Positions 1-7,892 of a stretch of DNA of 22,724 nt are shown here, one piece after another. Position 1 is the first letter of the stretch, and each line of letters starts with the position of its first letter. The stretch is from the NCBI GenBank assembly GCA_947487845.1, contig CANKYC010000009.1:1-22724 (forward strand), in the 5' to 3' direction. The notes beneath the pieces are model-generated. The model did not search any database. It saw only the letters and a program-made list of their open reading frames with translations, and was not told the origin of the DNA. A program made the translations under genes and the position numbers. Source of the stretch: Rickettsiales bacterium. GTDB taxonomy: Bacteria; Pseudomonadota; Alphaproteobacteria; Rickettsiales; UBA1997.

Positions 1-2
1 TC

Positions 3-458
3 TCAATTTTATCCATCGGAAAGTTCGAAAACTCGCCGCATAAAGCTGTTTTTGAAACTTATTTAAAAAGGTTGAAATGGAAAGTTGAGTTGCGCGAATT
101 GGAATTAAAAAATTCCCAAAACATGTCGGTTGATAAAATTAAAGAAGGAGAAGGAGCCTTAATTTTAAAAGCTTGGCGACCAAGTTCAAAAATGATTTTA
201 CTTGATGAAAAAGGCAAACAATTTGCCAGTCGCGATTTTGCTAAATTAATTTCTGATTTTGCTGTTGCTGGAGATTCTGATTTAACTTTCGTAATTGGTG
301 GCGCTGATGGTTTGGCAGCAGAACTTCTAAAAAAATCTTCCTTAAAAATTTCTTTCGGACTTATGACTTTACCTCATTTAATGGTGCGTTCAGTTTTAGC
401 CGAGCAACTTTATCGCGCCCAAACCATTATTGAAGGCCATCCTTATCATCGCGATTAA
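3..458 (+). CDS. rlmH: 23S rRNA (pseudouridine1915-N3)-methyltransferase RlmH, 5' end outside the window
   Basis: RlmH is a small SPOUT methyltransferase that uses S-adenosylmethionine to methylate pseudouridine 1915 in helix 69 of 23S rRNA, acting on the assembled ribosome in the cytoplasm. The frame is open from base 3, and the residues before the first TTG at 72 (LSIGKFENSP and onward) match the N-terminal part of the family, so the gene begins before the window and the TTG is not the real start. The SPOUT knot signature is clear: VIGGADGL, then LMTLPHLMVRSVLAEQLYRA, and the family-typical C-terminus HPYHRD. About 151 residues are visible against a usual length near 155, so only a few are missing. 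In many proteobacteria rlmH follows the ribosomal silencing factor gene rsfS; that side cannot be seen here. Confidence 0.95.
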   Translation, partial: SILSIGKFENSPHKAVFETYLKRLKWKVELRELELKNSQNMSVDKIKEGEGALILKAWRPSSKMILLDEKGKQFASRDFAKLISDFAVAGDSDLTFVIGGADGLAAELLKKSSLKISFGLMTLPHLMVRSVLAEQLYRAQTIIEGHPYHRD

Positions 459-500
459 TTGCTTAAGCTTTCTATTAAACTTCTCTTGTAAATCTATTTT

Positions 501-968
501 TTAACTTGCCACGCTCGCTGCAACCGTTAACCATCTACTTCTAGCTCTTAATCTTCTAGCATCGGAGCGACCTCTAAGATCGGCGCCTCTTTGTTTTAAA
601 CTCACGGTATCGCGCCATTTGGTTGGTTGATCGCGATCTTTTTGTAAAGTTGATGATGCTCCGATTGGTGGTTGTTTTTCTTGAGATTTACGTCTTGCAA
701 GGGCGCGAGTTCTGGCATTGGAAATTAAAAGTTCACGGTTTCTGTCATGCAATCTTTTATGATGCATGATGATATTATCTACGAACCAACGTCTTTTCCG
801 ATTCGACATTTTTCTAGCTTGTCTGCGACTAACTCGACCACGACCAGCGCGACGAATGTGACTATAAAGCGCGTGCGCCAAAGCATGACCCGCAACATCA
901 TTAATTAAAGCGGGGTGAAGGGAAAGAAAATTACCAAAATCGAGTGTTAATGAGCCAATGGATGGCAT
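501..968 (-). CDS. Uncharacterised arginine-rich basic protein
   Basis: I do not recognise this protein. It is about 155 residues if the ATG at 968 is used; a GTG at 983 would add five. Neither start has a well-placed Shine-Dalgarno: a GGAG lies only two bases before the GTG and about 17 before the ATG. The N-terminal 40 residues are mildly hydrophobic (FGNFLSLHPALINDVAGHALAHAL). From about residue 40 the protein is strongly basic, with many Arg and Lys (RRAGRGRVSRRQARK, then RARSRW near the end), so binding of nucleic acid or ribosomes is possible but unproven. There is no signal peptide or clear membrane segment. It lies tail to tail with rlmH (42-bp gap) and 76 bp beyond the mnmE stop on the same strand, so it could be the last gene of the argC-mnmE run. 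Its codon choices (AGA, CGT, CGC, AT-rich third positions) look coding, but a chance ORF cannot be excluded. Confidence 0.5.
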   Translation of the reverse strand: MPSIGSLTLDFGNFLSLHPALINDVAGHALAHALYSHIRRAGRGRVSRRQARKMSNRKRRWFVDNIIMHHKRLHDRNRELLISNARTRALARRKSQEKQPPIGASSTLQKDRDQPTKWRDTVSLKQRGADLRGRSDARRLRARSRWLTVAASVAS

Positions 969-1044
969 TATTATTAGCGTCACTACTCCAGTCTAATATT
1001 TTTGATTATAAAGATTTTCTGAAACTGGTTTTAGATAGCGGCTC

Positions 1045-2343
1045 TTATTTTCCAATACAAAAGCGCGAAAAAATTACATCTAATATGTTTTCTATGTCAA
1101 CTTTTCCGGTGATTTTTCCGATCTCGCGTGCTGTCATTCTTAAGTCTTCGGCTGCAAGCTCGATGTTTTTTTCAAGAGAAAAACTTTCCAAATTTGCAGC
1201 AGAATTTCGCAAAGCAGAGCGATATCTTTCTTGAGTTATAAATGGAGAATTTTGGTTAGGGATTAATTCGAGGATTTTTTCCTCCAGTTTTTTAAGTAAT
1301 TGCGTCGTATTTACATTGTTGGTCAAAGAGATTTCAATGGCGCCATCAAAATTGAAAGGTTCGAGATCAATTTTATTCACGACAATAATTGTTTGTTCAT
1401 CAATTAAATCAGCGCGTAAAACCGGATTTTTTGCATCGATTAAGAAAATTTTTAAATCTGCTTCACTGGCTTTTTTTAAGGCGCGACGAATTCCTTCCGC
1501 TTCAATTTTATCTTCAGTTTCGCGAATTCCAGCAGTGTCAGAAATTTTAACCGCAACGCCAGCAATTGATAAATGAGTTTCAACAACATCGCGTGTGGTT
1601 CCGGCAATTTCTGAAACAATCGCCACGTCGCTTTGAGCTAAAAAATTTATTAAACTAGATTTTCCAACATTGGGCGCGCCAATAATTGCAAGGTTCAATC
1701 CATCTTTAATTTTTTGACCAACTTTATTGTCATTCAAATGCGAAGCGATTTCGTTTTTTAATTTTTCAACGTCACTTTCAACTTTATCGATAATATTTTT
1801 TGGCAAATCTTCATCGGGAAAATCAATCGCCGCTTCAATCATCGCCGAAATTTCTATAAGTCGAAAACGCCAATCTTCATAAATTGCACCCAATTTTCCT
1901 TCAAGTTGGCGCAGCGCTTGTTTGTGTTGCGCCGCGGTTTCGGCGGCGATTAAATCAGGAATTGCTTCGGCTTGAACCAAATCAAGTTTGCCATTTAAAA
2001 AAGCGCGTTTGGAAAATTCGCCAGCTTCAGCAAAGCGACAATTTTTTTGGTCGGATAAAATTTCAAAAATTTTTTTAGCGATAAAAGGCGAGGCGTGAAT
2101 TGAAATTTCCGCAACATCTTCGCCAGTAAAACTTTTTGGTGATTGAAAAAAAGAAACTAAAACTTCGTCAATAATTTCTGACGTTTTTGGATCGCGAATT
2201 TTTTGAAATGAAATTTTTGAATGCTGGGGATTTCCTTTAAATCCAAGAATCTGCAAACAAGAAACAACTTGTGAACCAGATATTCGAATCACTGAAATTC
2301 CTGCTCGAACTGGCGAAGTGATTGGTGCGAAAATAGTAGGCAT
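1045..2343 (-). CDS. mnmE: tRNA uridine-5-carboxymethylaminomethyl modification GTPase MnmE (TrmE)
   Basis: MnmE works with MnmG (GidA) to install the cmnm5 group on the wobble uridine (U34) of certain tRNAs, using a tetrahydrofolate-derived one-carbon unit and GTP. The 432 residues show the standard order. An N-terminal folate-binding domain (about 1-118) opens MPTIFAPITSPVRAGISVIR and includes SFTGEDVAEISIHAS. A helical domain is interrupted by the Ras-like G domain, with G1 GAPNVGKSS at 222-230, G2 GTTRD at 248-252, G3 DTAG at 269-272 and G4 NKID at 323-326. The C-terminus ends FCIGK, carrying the invariant cysteine. Length is slightly below the usual 450. The start is the ATG four bases after the argC stop, which indicates co-transcription with argC. 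All key motifs are intact, so it should be functional. Confidence 0.98.
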   Translation of the reverse strand: MPTIFAPITSPVRAGISVIRISGSQVVSCLQILGFKGNPQHSKISFQKIRDPKTSEIIDEVLVSFFQSPKSFTGEDVAEISIHASPFIAKKIFEILSDQKNCRFAEAGEFSKRAFLNGKLDLVQAEAIPDLIAAETAAQHKQALRQLEGKLGAIYEDWRFRLIEISAMIEAAIDFPDEDLPKNIIDKVESDVEKLKNEIASHLNDNKVGQKIKDGLNLAIIGAPNVGKSSLINFLAQSDVAIVSEIAGTTRDVVETHLSIAGVAVKISDTAGIRETEDKIEAEGIRRALKKASEADLKIFLIDAKNPVLRADLIDEQTIIVVNKIDLEPFNFDGAIEISLTNNVNTTQLLKKLEEKILELIPNQNSPFITQERYRSALRNSAANLESFSLEKNIELAAEDLRMTAREIGKITGKVDIENILDVIFSRFCIGK

Positions 2344-2347
2344 TTAT

Positions 2348-3397
2348 TTAAGGAAATAACGGAGCTAATTCTAAACCTTCTTTTTCATCAAGCCCAAAAA
2401 GAATATTCATATTTTGTACAGCCTGACCAGACGCGCCTTTGCATAGATTATCAATTACTGAAATGATAATAACTTTATTTGCAGTTCTGGCTTTTTTAAC
2501 CGACATTACGCAAAAATTTGTGCCAACAACATCTTTAATATTTGGATCGCCTTCAATTACTTTTACGAAAGGTTCGTCTTCATATTTAGTCTGTAAACAA
2601 TTTTTGACAGCTTCAATTGAAAATTTTGGATTAATTTTAGCATAAATTGTCGAAATAATTCCTCTATTTATTGGCAATAAATGCGGCGTGAAATCAATTT
2701 CAATTACGGCTTTAGCAGCCTTTCCCAGCTCTTGTTCAATTTCGCCCATATGTCTGTGTTTGCCAACTGAATATGCTTTTACTGATTCGTTAATTTCACA
2801 AAATAAATTACCTTGTTTTATTGATCTGCCGGCACCCGTGGCTCCTGATTTAGAATCAATAATAATATCATGTTTTTCAATTAAGTTATTTTCCAAAAGT
2901 GGAATTAAAGGCAATAAAGCTGAAGTTGGATAACAACCCGGACAAGCAATTAAATTTGATTTTTTGATTTTATTTCTGTGAATTTCTGACAAGCCGTAAA
3001 CCGCTTGTGGCTGTAAATCTTTAGCGATGTGTTCATGATCGTACCATTTTTGATAATCGTCAGGATTTTCTAACCTGAAATCAGCAGAAAGATCGATGAT
3101 TTTTAGGTGAGAGTTTTTTGGATCAGATAAAAGTTTTTTAAAAGTTTCTTGCGAAGTTGTATGCGGCAAGCAGCCAAAAACCACATCAATTTTAGTAAAA
3201 TCGATTTCTTCAATTTTTTTTAAATCAGGTAAATTGTAATGAATCAAATGCGGATAAAGCTGTTCGATTTTTTGGCCAGCATTGCTATTGGCGATTAAAG
3301 CGCTGATTTCCACTTTCTTGTGGTTTAGTAAAATTCTGATAAGTTCAGCGCCAGTGTAACCTGATGCGCCGATGATTGCAGCTTTGATTTTATTCAT
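2348..3397 (-). CDS. argC: N-acetyl-gamma-glutamyl-phosphate reductase
   Basis: ArgC catalyses the NADPH-dependent reduction of N-acetylglutamyl phosphate to N-acetylglutamate semialdehyde, the third step of arginine biosynthesis, in the cytoplasm. The 349-residue protein is of normal length for the long ArgC form. A Rossmann nucleotide-binding loop GASGYTGAELIRIL begins at residue 10, the active-site cysteine is C155 in ACPGCYPTSA, and the catalytic-histidine region KHRHMGEIEQ is at 213-222, followed by HLLPINRGI near 239. Its stop lies four bases before the mnmE start, so the two are probably one transcript. An inverted repeat (3452-3532) lies upstream. No other arginine gene is in the window, so the pathway must be scattered. 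An arginine biosynthesis gene suggests the organism is not a strongly reduced obligate intracellular symbiont. Confidence 0.97.
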   Translation of the reverse strand: MNKIKAAIIGASGYTGAELIRILLNHKKVEISALIANSNAGQKIEQLYPHLIHYNLPDLKKIEEIDFTKIDVVFGCLPHTTSQETFKKLLSDPKNSHLKIIDLSADFRLENPDDYQKWYDHEHIAKDLQPQAVYGLSEIHRNKIKKSNLIACPGCYPTSALLPLIPLLENNLIEKHDIIIDSKSGATGAGRSIKQGNLFCEINESVKAYSVGKHRHMGEIEQELGKAAKAVIEIDFTPHLLPINRGIISTIYAKINPKFSIEAVKNCLQTKYEDEPFVKVIEGDPNIKDVVGTNFCVMSVKKARTANKVIIISVIDNLCKGASGQAVQNMNILFGLDEKEGLELAPLFP

Positions 3398-3451
3398 TTT
3401 GTTTTTAGGATCTATTTAGTTTATATGGTCAAATGATTCAAGAAGCCGAAC

Positions 3452-3532
3452 TCGATGTCATGCTGAGTCTGTCGAAGCATGATTCAGTGAACAAGCTTGA
3501 ATCATGCTTCGACAGGCTCAGCATGACATCGA
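3452..3532. repeat. Nested palindromic intergenic repeat, 35-bp arms
   Basis: Two 35-bp arms (3452-3486 and 3498-3532) are inverted copies with one mismatch and an 11-nt spacer. Beyond a 2-nt bulge the pairing continues for six more bases on each side (3447-3452 with 3534-3539). Each arm is itself a short hairpin: TCATGCT pairs with AGCATGA across an 11-nt loop. It lies between the stop of the thermonuclease-like gene and the start of argC, both on the minus strand, so it could end the ilvE-nuclease transcript, although no strong T-run follows. The same family recurs at 16481-16554. It resembles interspersed palindromes common in AT-rich alphaproteobacteria (from memory, not searched). Confidence 0.9.
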
Positions 3533-3563
3533 AAGTTCGATATCTTTAACTTGAATGATTATA

Positions 3564-4127
3564 TTAATTCCTCGGATGCGATTTGCGATAATCTTTCGGA
3601 AGTTGAAAAGCGCCTCGCCAAATTCCTGATTTTTTCTTCTGCGCTTCCGCTTCTAAAGCGTTCATTTTTTCACTACTTTCGGTAAAATTATAAATCACGG
3701 CCATGCCATTTTTTACAATTTCTTCATTAATTGAAATTTTATCGACAAAACATTTTGAAAGAAAGCGGTCATATTTGTCTTTGCCGGAATAGATACAATT
3801 TACTTCTTTTCCTTCGACGAACTTGCTTAAGAAATCATAACTAGCTTGCCCGCAGCGATATTCTTCATTTTTTTCATCAAAACAAGTTTGGTGAAATTCT
3901 GGCGCGTCAAGTCCATAAAGGCGAACTTCTTTTGATCCGACTTTTATTGAATCACCATCAAGAACGTGAGTTTTTCCGGCGAATTTTTTATCAAATTGCG
4001 GATGCGATTTTACGCGGAAATAATTGCTTTGTGAAGCAGCTGTTTTTGAGGTCGCAACTTCAAAAATAGTGACGCAAAAAAATCCTAGAAAAATTGTGGT
4101 GAAAAGATTCTGAATTTTTTCCTTCAT
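3564..4127 (-). CDS. Secreted or membrane-anchored thermonuclease-family (SNase-fold) protein
   Basis: This belongs to the staphylococcal-nuclease fold family, calcium-dependent phosphodiesterases that cut DNA or RNA. Of 187 residues, about 1-30 form a hydrophobic segment (LFTTIFLGFFCVTIF) followed by ATSKTAASQ, consistent with a signal peptide or anchor, so the domain acts outside the cytoplasm. The nuclease core runs from about 52 to 170: VLDGDSIKV at 55-63, RLYGLDAPE at 69-77 (the equivalents of the catalytic Arg and Glu, plus Asp74), and KYDR at 118-121 carrying the second catalytic Arg. Cys82, Cys92, Cys111 and Cys126 could form disulfides. The start ATG overlaps the ilvE stop by one base (TAATG), implying translational coupling. 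The role could be nutrient nucleic-acid breakdown or a surface nuclease; the substrate cannot be told from sequence. Confidence 0.88.
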   Translation of the reverse strand: MKEKIQNLFTTIFLGFFCVTIFEVATSKTAASQSNYFRVKSHPQFDKKFAGKTHVLDGDSIKVGSKEVRLYGLDAPEFHQTCFDEKNEEYRCGQASYDFLSKFVEGKEVNCIYSGKDKYDRFLSKCFVDKISINEEIVKNGMAVIYNFTESSEKMNALEAEAQKKKSGIWRGAFQLPKDYRKSHPRN

Positions 4128-5011
4128 TAACTACGCACCAAACGGTGATAATCATTCATTAAATCCAATGTCATTTGGCTGGCTTGCGGATAAGAATGCT
4201 TGTCTTCAATCGCGCCAATTCTGGTTATTTCAGCGGCGCTTCCAGTTAAGAAAACGTCTTTTGCATCGGCCAATTCTTCTGGTTTGATGTGGCGTTCTAC
4301 AACTTTAATTCCGCGTTTTTTTGCCAGTTCAATTACAGTTAAACGAGTAATTCCATTTAAAAAACAATCGGGAAGCGGCGTGTGAAGCTCGCCATTTTTC
4401 ATTACCAAAAATAAATTGGCGCCAGTTGCTTCAGCTAAAAAACCACGATAATCCAACATCAAAGCATCATTATAACCTTCGCGCTCGGCTTCATGTTTGG
4501 AAATTGTGCAAATCATATAAAGTCCAGCGGCTTTGGCGGCAACTGGTGCGGTTTCAGGAGAAGGTCGTTTATATTTAGCGAATTTTAATTTTAATCCAGC
4601 TTTGCGCGCTTCTTCTGAATAATATGGCGGCCACGGCCAGCAGGCAACTGCGACGTGAATTTTGTTATGTTGCGCCGAAATTGCCATTTTTTCTGAACCG
4701 CGCCAAGCAAATGCGCGCATGTAGCCGTCTTGGATATTTTGTTTAACTACAGATTCTTTTTTGATTTTATCTAATTCTTCAATCGAATAAGGAACTTCAA
4801 AACCCATCATTGCCGCGGAAGCATGTAAACGCGTGGAATGTTCGGTACATTTAAAGATTTTTTTATCATAAATTTTTTCACCTTCAAACACGCATGAACC
4901 ATAATGAAGGCCGTGATTTAAAACGTGTACTTTGGCATCTTTCCATTCAACGAATTTTCCGTTATACCACATAAAGCCATCGCGTTGATCAAAAGGGACT
5001 AAGTCTGACAT
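4127..5011 (-). CDS. ilvE: Branched-chain amino acid aminotransferase (PLP fold type IV)
   Basis: IlvE transfers the amino group between glutamate and the 2-keto acids of valine, leucine and isoleucine. The 294-residue protein has the class IV layout: N-terminal domain with GLHYGSCVFEGEK (34-46), Arg61 at the phosphate-binding site, the PLP-binding lysine K160 in VAAKAAGLYM, then LAEATGANLFLV (192-203) with the conserved Glu194, and GITRLTVIELA (220-230). The length and the strong match around K160 favour IlvE over D-amino-acid aminotransferase or 4-amino-4-deoxychorismate lyase, although family members are hard to separate by sequence alone. It is the first gene of a minus-strand pair with the thermonuclease-like gene, sharing one base. 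A possible promoter lies at 5048-5075. Confidence 0.93.
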   Translation of the reverse strand: MSDLVPFDQRDGFMWYNGKFVEWKDAKVHVLNHGLHYGSCVFEGEKIYDKKIFKCTEHSTRLHASAAMMGFEVPYSIEELDKIKKESVVKQNIQDGYMRAFAWRGSEKMAISAQHNKIHVAVACWPWPPYYSEEARKAGLKLKFAKYKRPSPETAPVAAKAAGLYMICTISKHEAEREGYNDALMLDYRGFLAEATGANLFLVMKNGELHTPLPDCFLNGITRLTVIELAKKRGIKVVERHIKPEELADAKDVFLTGSAAEITRIGAIEDKHSYPQASQMTLDLMNDYHRLVRS

Positions 5012-5047
5012 ATTTTTTGATTTTTAAAATTTTGAAGAGTTAAGTTA

Positions 5048-5075
5048 GTTATCTAATAAAACACGTGCCTTTCAA
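5048..5075 (-). promoter_or_regulatory. Candidate sigma-70 promoter for ilvE
   Basis: On the minus strand TTGAAA (5075-5070, five of six matches to the -35 consensus) is followed after 16 bases by GATAAC (5053-5048, four of six matches to the -10). Transcription would start near 5041, giving a leader of about 30 bases before the ilvE ATG. The site lies in the 84-bp gap between divergently transcribed ilvE and the glycosyltransferase at 5096. It is a pattern match only. Confidence 0.35.
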
Positions 5076-5095
5076 AACTTTCTACAAAATATTTC

Positions 5096-5869
5096 ATGAA
5101 AATTTCGGTTATCATAACAACTTTTAACGCGGCTAAATATTTATCCAAAGCTGTGGAATCTTTTTTGGCGCAGGATTACGAGCAAAAAGAGTTGATAATT
5201 ATTGATGATATTTCAACTGATGAAACCCATAAAATAATTACCAATTACCAATCGCGTTTCCCGCATTTCATAAAATGGATCAAGGAAAAAGACTTGGGAA
5301 TTTCTCACGCCAGAAATATCGCCCTAAAACATGTAACTGGCGATGTTGTTGGTTTTTTGGGTGCGGATGATTTTTTTCATAAGAATTTTTTCAGCGAAAT
5401 GGTCTATTATATTGAGGCTAATTCCAGTTTTGATGTGCTTTATTTTAATAGTTATTCCGTAGGTTTATTTAACACATTTGATGCCAGCGCCACAATTCGT
5501 GTTACCAAAAGAAACCTGATAAAGCATGCGCCAATTGGTTCGGGAGAATCTTTTTATTATCGCCGTCAGATTTTTGATTCATTCAAATTTAACGAAAGAA
5601 ATCGTTATTGCATGGATTACGAATTTAACATGGCTTTGGCATCAGCGAAAAAACTTTTTTATCCAATAAATATTTCAGCTGTTTTTAATGTTCATACCGG
5701 TGAAAATATTTCTTCGGCAAACGCTTTGAAGCAAAGATTGGAAACAATCGCCGTGCAATTAAAATATGCCAAAAAACCGTTAGAAAGATTGCAGATTTTC
5801 TGGCGCGCGAAAAAATTAATCATCAAAAACTGGGTGTGGTTTTCTAAAATTTCTGATAATCTTGGGTAA
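5096..5869 (+). CDS. Family 2 (GT-A) glycosyltransferase
   Basis: This is a GT2-type glycosyltransferase, expected to move a sugar from a nucleotide donor to a lipid-linked or growing surface glycan on the cytoplasmic face of the membrane. The 257 residues begin MKISVIITTFNAAKYL, typical of the GT-A nucleotide-binding strand, followed by IIIDDISTDET (34-44) and the metal-binding DxD-like motif GADD at 89-92. A further acidic stretch, YCMDYEFNMA (171-180), fits the catalytic-base region. No membrane segment is visible. It is the first plus-strand gene of the polysaccharide locus and is separated from rmlB by a GC-rich stem-loop, so it may be a separate transcript. The C-terminal tail is basic and aromatic (KKLIIKNWVWFSKI), possibly for membrane contact. 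Donor and acceptor cannot be assigned. Confidence 0.9.
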   Translation: MKISVIITTFNAAKYLSKAVESFLAQDYEQKELIIIDDISTDETHKIITNYQSRFPHFIKWIKEKDLGISHARNIALKHVTGDVVGFLGADDFFHKNFFSEMVYYIEANSSFDVLYFNSYSVGLFNTFDASATIRVTKRNLIKHAPIGSGESFYYRRQIFDSFKFNERNRYCMDYEFNMALASAKKLFYPINISAVFNVHTGENISSANALKQRLETIAVQLKYAKKPLERLQIFWRAKKLIIKNWVWFSKISDNLG

Positions 5870-5893
5870 TTAAACATGTTTCAAAATCGAGTG

Positions 5894-5916
5894 GACCCCG
5901 TCTTTACGACGGGGTC
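5894..5916. terminator. GC-rich stem-loop between the glycosyltransferase gene and rmlB
   Basis: A perfect 9-bp stem (GACCCCGTC at 5894-5902 with GACGGGGTC at 5908-5916) closes a 5-nt loop. It begins 25 bases after the stop of the preceding glycosyltransferase and 51 bases before rmlB. No T-run follows, so a classic rho-independent terminator is not supported. It stands out as very GC-rich in an AT-rich gap and could equally be a small dispersed palindromic repeat or an mRNA-stabilising hairpin. Confidence 0.5.
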
Positions 5917-5967
5917 TATGCGGTGTTACAACAAACAAATAATCAAAAATTCTTAAGACATAAATAA

Positions 5968-6972
5968 ATGACAATCAAAAATTACTTAATCACCGGCGGC
6001 GCAGGGTTTATCGGCAGCCATTTTGCAATTAAAATTGCTCAACTTGGACATAAAGCAATAGTTTTGGACGCGCTTACTTACGCAGCGAATATGCAAAATT
6101 TAGCCGAAATAAAAAACTTAGATTCATTAAAATTCATCAAAGGAAATATCATCGATCAAAAATTGGTTAATCAAATTTTGATTGACGAAAAAATCGATTA
6201 TATCGTCAATTTCGCTGCCGAATCGCATGTCGATAATTCAATAAAATCTCCAGAAAGTTTTATTCAAACCAATATCGTCGGAACCTTTAATTTGCTTAAT
6301 TGCGGGCTTAATTATTGGCAAAATTTAGCGCCAGAAAAAAAATCGCAATTCCGTTTTTTACATGTTTCAACCGATGAAGTTTATGGATCGCTTGCAGAAT
6401 CTGATCCTAAATTTACCGAAGAATCTTCTTACAAACCAAATTCGCCTTATTCCGCTTCCAAAGCGGCTTCCGACCATTTGGCGCGCGCTTGGTTTGAAAC
6501 TTATTCTTTGCCAATAATTGTCACAAATTGCTCGAATAATTTCGGGCCGCATCAACATGGTGAAAAGCTAATTCCAACAATTATTCGCTGTGCTATTTCG
6601 GATAAAATAATTCCAATTTACGGCAATGGCAAAAATATCCGCGATTGGATTTTTGTAAAAGATCACGTTGATGGCTTGTTCAAAGCGTTGCATGAAGGCG
6701 AAATAGGGCAAACTTATTGTTTTGGCGGCGAATGCGAAAAAACCAACATCGAAATCGCTCATAAAATTTGCGAAATTCTCGATGTTTTAAAACCACGCGC
6801 CGACAAAAAATCTTACGCAAAACAAATCAATTTTGTTCAAGATCGTTTGGGTCACGACAAACGTTATGCGATTGATAATGCGAAAGTTATTGCCGAACTT
6901 GGTTATAAAGTTTCAAAATCTTTTGAAGAGCGTTTGCGAGAAGCGGTAGCGTGGTTTTTAGCCAATCAATAA
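5968..6972 (+). CDS. rmlB: dTDP-glucose 4,6-dehydratase
   Basis: RmlB converts dTDP-glucose to dTDP-4-keto-6-deoxyglucose with tightly bound NAD+, the branch-point intermediate for both rhamnose and 3-amino-3,6-dideoxyhexoses. The 334 residues follow the extended short-chain dehydrogenase plan: NAD-binding GGAGFIGS at 10-17, NFAAESHVDNSI at 81-92, the catalytic STDEVYG at 134-140 (Asp136, Glu137) and the YSASK catalytic Tyr161/Lys165. NNFGPHQHGEKLIP (190-203) is the substrate-binding stretch characteristic of RmlB, separating it from UDP-glucose epimerases. Length is slightly below the typical 350. The next gene starts eight bases downstream, indicating an operon. The matching rmlA is about 8 kb away on the opposite strand. 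Confidence 0.97.
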   Translation: MTIKNYLITGGAGFIGSHFAIKIAQLGHKAIVLDALTYAANMQNLAEIKNLDSLKFIKGNIIDQKLVNQILIDEKIDYIVNFAAESHVDNSIKSPESFIQTNIVGTFNLLNCGLNYWQNLAPEKKSQFRFLHVSTDEVYGSLAESDPKFTEESSYKPNSPYSASKAASDHLARAWFETYSLPIIVTNCSNNFGPHQHGEKLIPTIIRCAISDKIIPIYGNGKNIRDWIFVKDHVDGLFKALHEGEIGQTYCFGGECEKTNIEIAHKICEILDVLKPRADKKSYAKQINFVQDRLGHDKRYAIDNAKVIAELGYKVSKSFEERLREAVAWFLANQ

Positions 6973-6980
6973 TTCTAAAA

Positions 6981-7892
6981 ATGCCATTAAACCTAACCAT
7001 TATTATTCTGACCTATAACAGCGCTAAAATTATTAAGAGCTGCTTAGAAGTTTTGAATTTTGAAAAATACAAAGTCGTGGTCGTAGATAACGCCAGCAAA
7101 GACGGCACAGCAGAATTTGTTAGACAAAATTTTCCACAAGCTTTGGTACAAGAATTGCCGAAAAACATTGGTTACGGCAATGGTAATAATATGGCTTTGA
7201 ATCAGGTAGAAACAGAGTTTGCGCTGATCTTAAATCCTGATGCAGTCATTTTTGAAAAAGATATTGAGATTGTTTTGGAGGTGATGAAGAAAAATCCGCT
7301 TGTCGCAATGGCGGGGCCGATAGTTCTTGATAATTTTCCACTAGAGCAAAAAGAATTGGCAGAAAAAATTGCCAACATGGAACAAGATTTGGCGGGCATA
7401 AAAGATAAGTATTACGAAAAAATCGACGGCAATTTTTCAGTAAGATTTTTAATCGGTGCTGCACTTTTTATGCAAGTTGCCACGATGAAAAAAATTGGAT
7501 TTTTCGACAGGGAGATTTTTCTTTATTACGAAGATGATGAAATTTGTGGTAGAGTTAGGGCTAACGGTTTTCATAATTTTGTTATTCCTGCAGCAATCGC
7601 ATTTCACATTGGCGGCGGCGGAAAGTCTTCTGGCTCTAGTCTAAAAGTGATATACAAAAAGAGTTGGCACTTAACTTGGTCAAAGTTGCATTGGAAATAT
7701 TTGCGCAAAGGAAAGCTGCGCGCCAAACGTTCAGCCTTTAAATTTACTCTGGTTTATTTGGTGAAGAGCTTGGTTTTTGCGTTAAGATTTGATGCAGAAA
7801 AGTTGGTAAAAAATCTTGGGGCTTGCGCCGGAGCTTTAGCATTTTTTATTGGCTTAAGAGCGCTTGATAAAAATGGCAATAGCAGAGGATAG
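6981..7892 (+). CDS. Family 2 glycosyltransferase, rhamnosyltransferase-like (WbbL type)
   Basis: This 303-residue GT2 protein resembles the dTDP-rhamnosyltransferase subgroup that adds L-rhamnose to a lipid-linked glycan. It has LTIIILTYNSAKII at the N-terminus, VVVDNASKDGTAEF near 32-45, ILNPDAVIF in the donor/metal site, and the subgroup signature GAALFMQVATMKKIGFFD followed by IFLYYEDDEICGRVRANG. The frame is open back to 6951, but those extra residues would overlap rmlB; the ATG at 6981, eight bases after the rmlB stop, matches the family N-terminus and is preferred. A hydrophobic stretch near the C-terminus (ACAGALAFFIGLRAL) may sit in the membrane. Neighbouring rmlB, rmlC and rmlD support dTDP-rhamnose as donor, which is inference. 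Confidence 0.9.
   Translation: MPLNLTIIILTYNSAKIIKSCLEVLNFEKYKVVVVDNASKDGTAEFVRQNFPQALVQELPKNIGYGNGNNMALNQVETEFALILNPDAVIFEKDIEIVLEVMKKNPLVAMAGPIVLDNFPLEQKELAEKIANMEQDLAGIKDKYYEKIDGNFSVRFLIGAALFMQVATMKKIGFFDREIFLYYEDDEICGRVRANGFHNFVIPAAIAFHIGGGGKSSGSSLKVIYKKSWHLTWSKLHWKYLRKGKLRAKRSAFKFTLVYLVKSLVFALRFDAEKLVKNLGACAGALAFFIGLRALDKNGNSRG

Noticed and set aside
72..458. RlmH as a truncated 128-residue gene starting at TTG
   Set aside because: The frame stays open to the window edge and the upstream residues match the family, so the gene is cut by the window, not broken.
944..1234. Plus-strand ORF overlapping the mnmE 3' end
   Set aside because: It lies opposite well-conserved mnmE codons and has no family features; it is a shadow frame. 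The same holds for the frames at 1316-1576 and 1884-2078.
3452..3532. Terminal inverted repeats of a miniature insertion sequence
   Set aside because: There is only 11 nt between the arms, no target-site duplication that I can see, and no transposase. It is better described as an interspersed palindrome.
3398..5011. Thermonuclease-like gene as part of a defence or toxin system
   Set aside because: The protein has an export signal, is coupled to ilvE, and has no immunity or sensor gene beside it, so an exported scavenging nuclease is the simpler reading.
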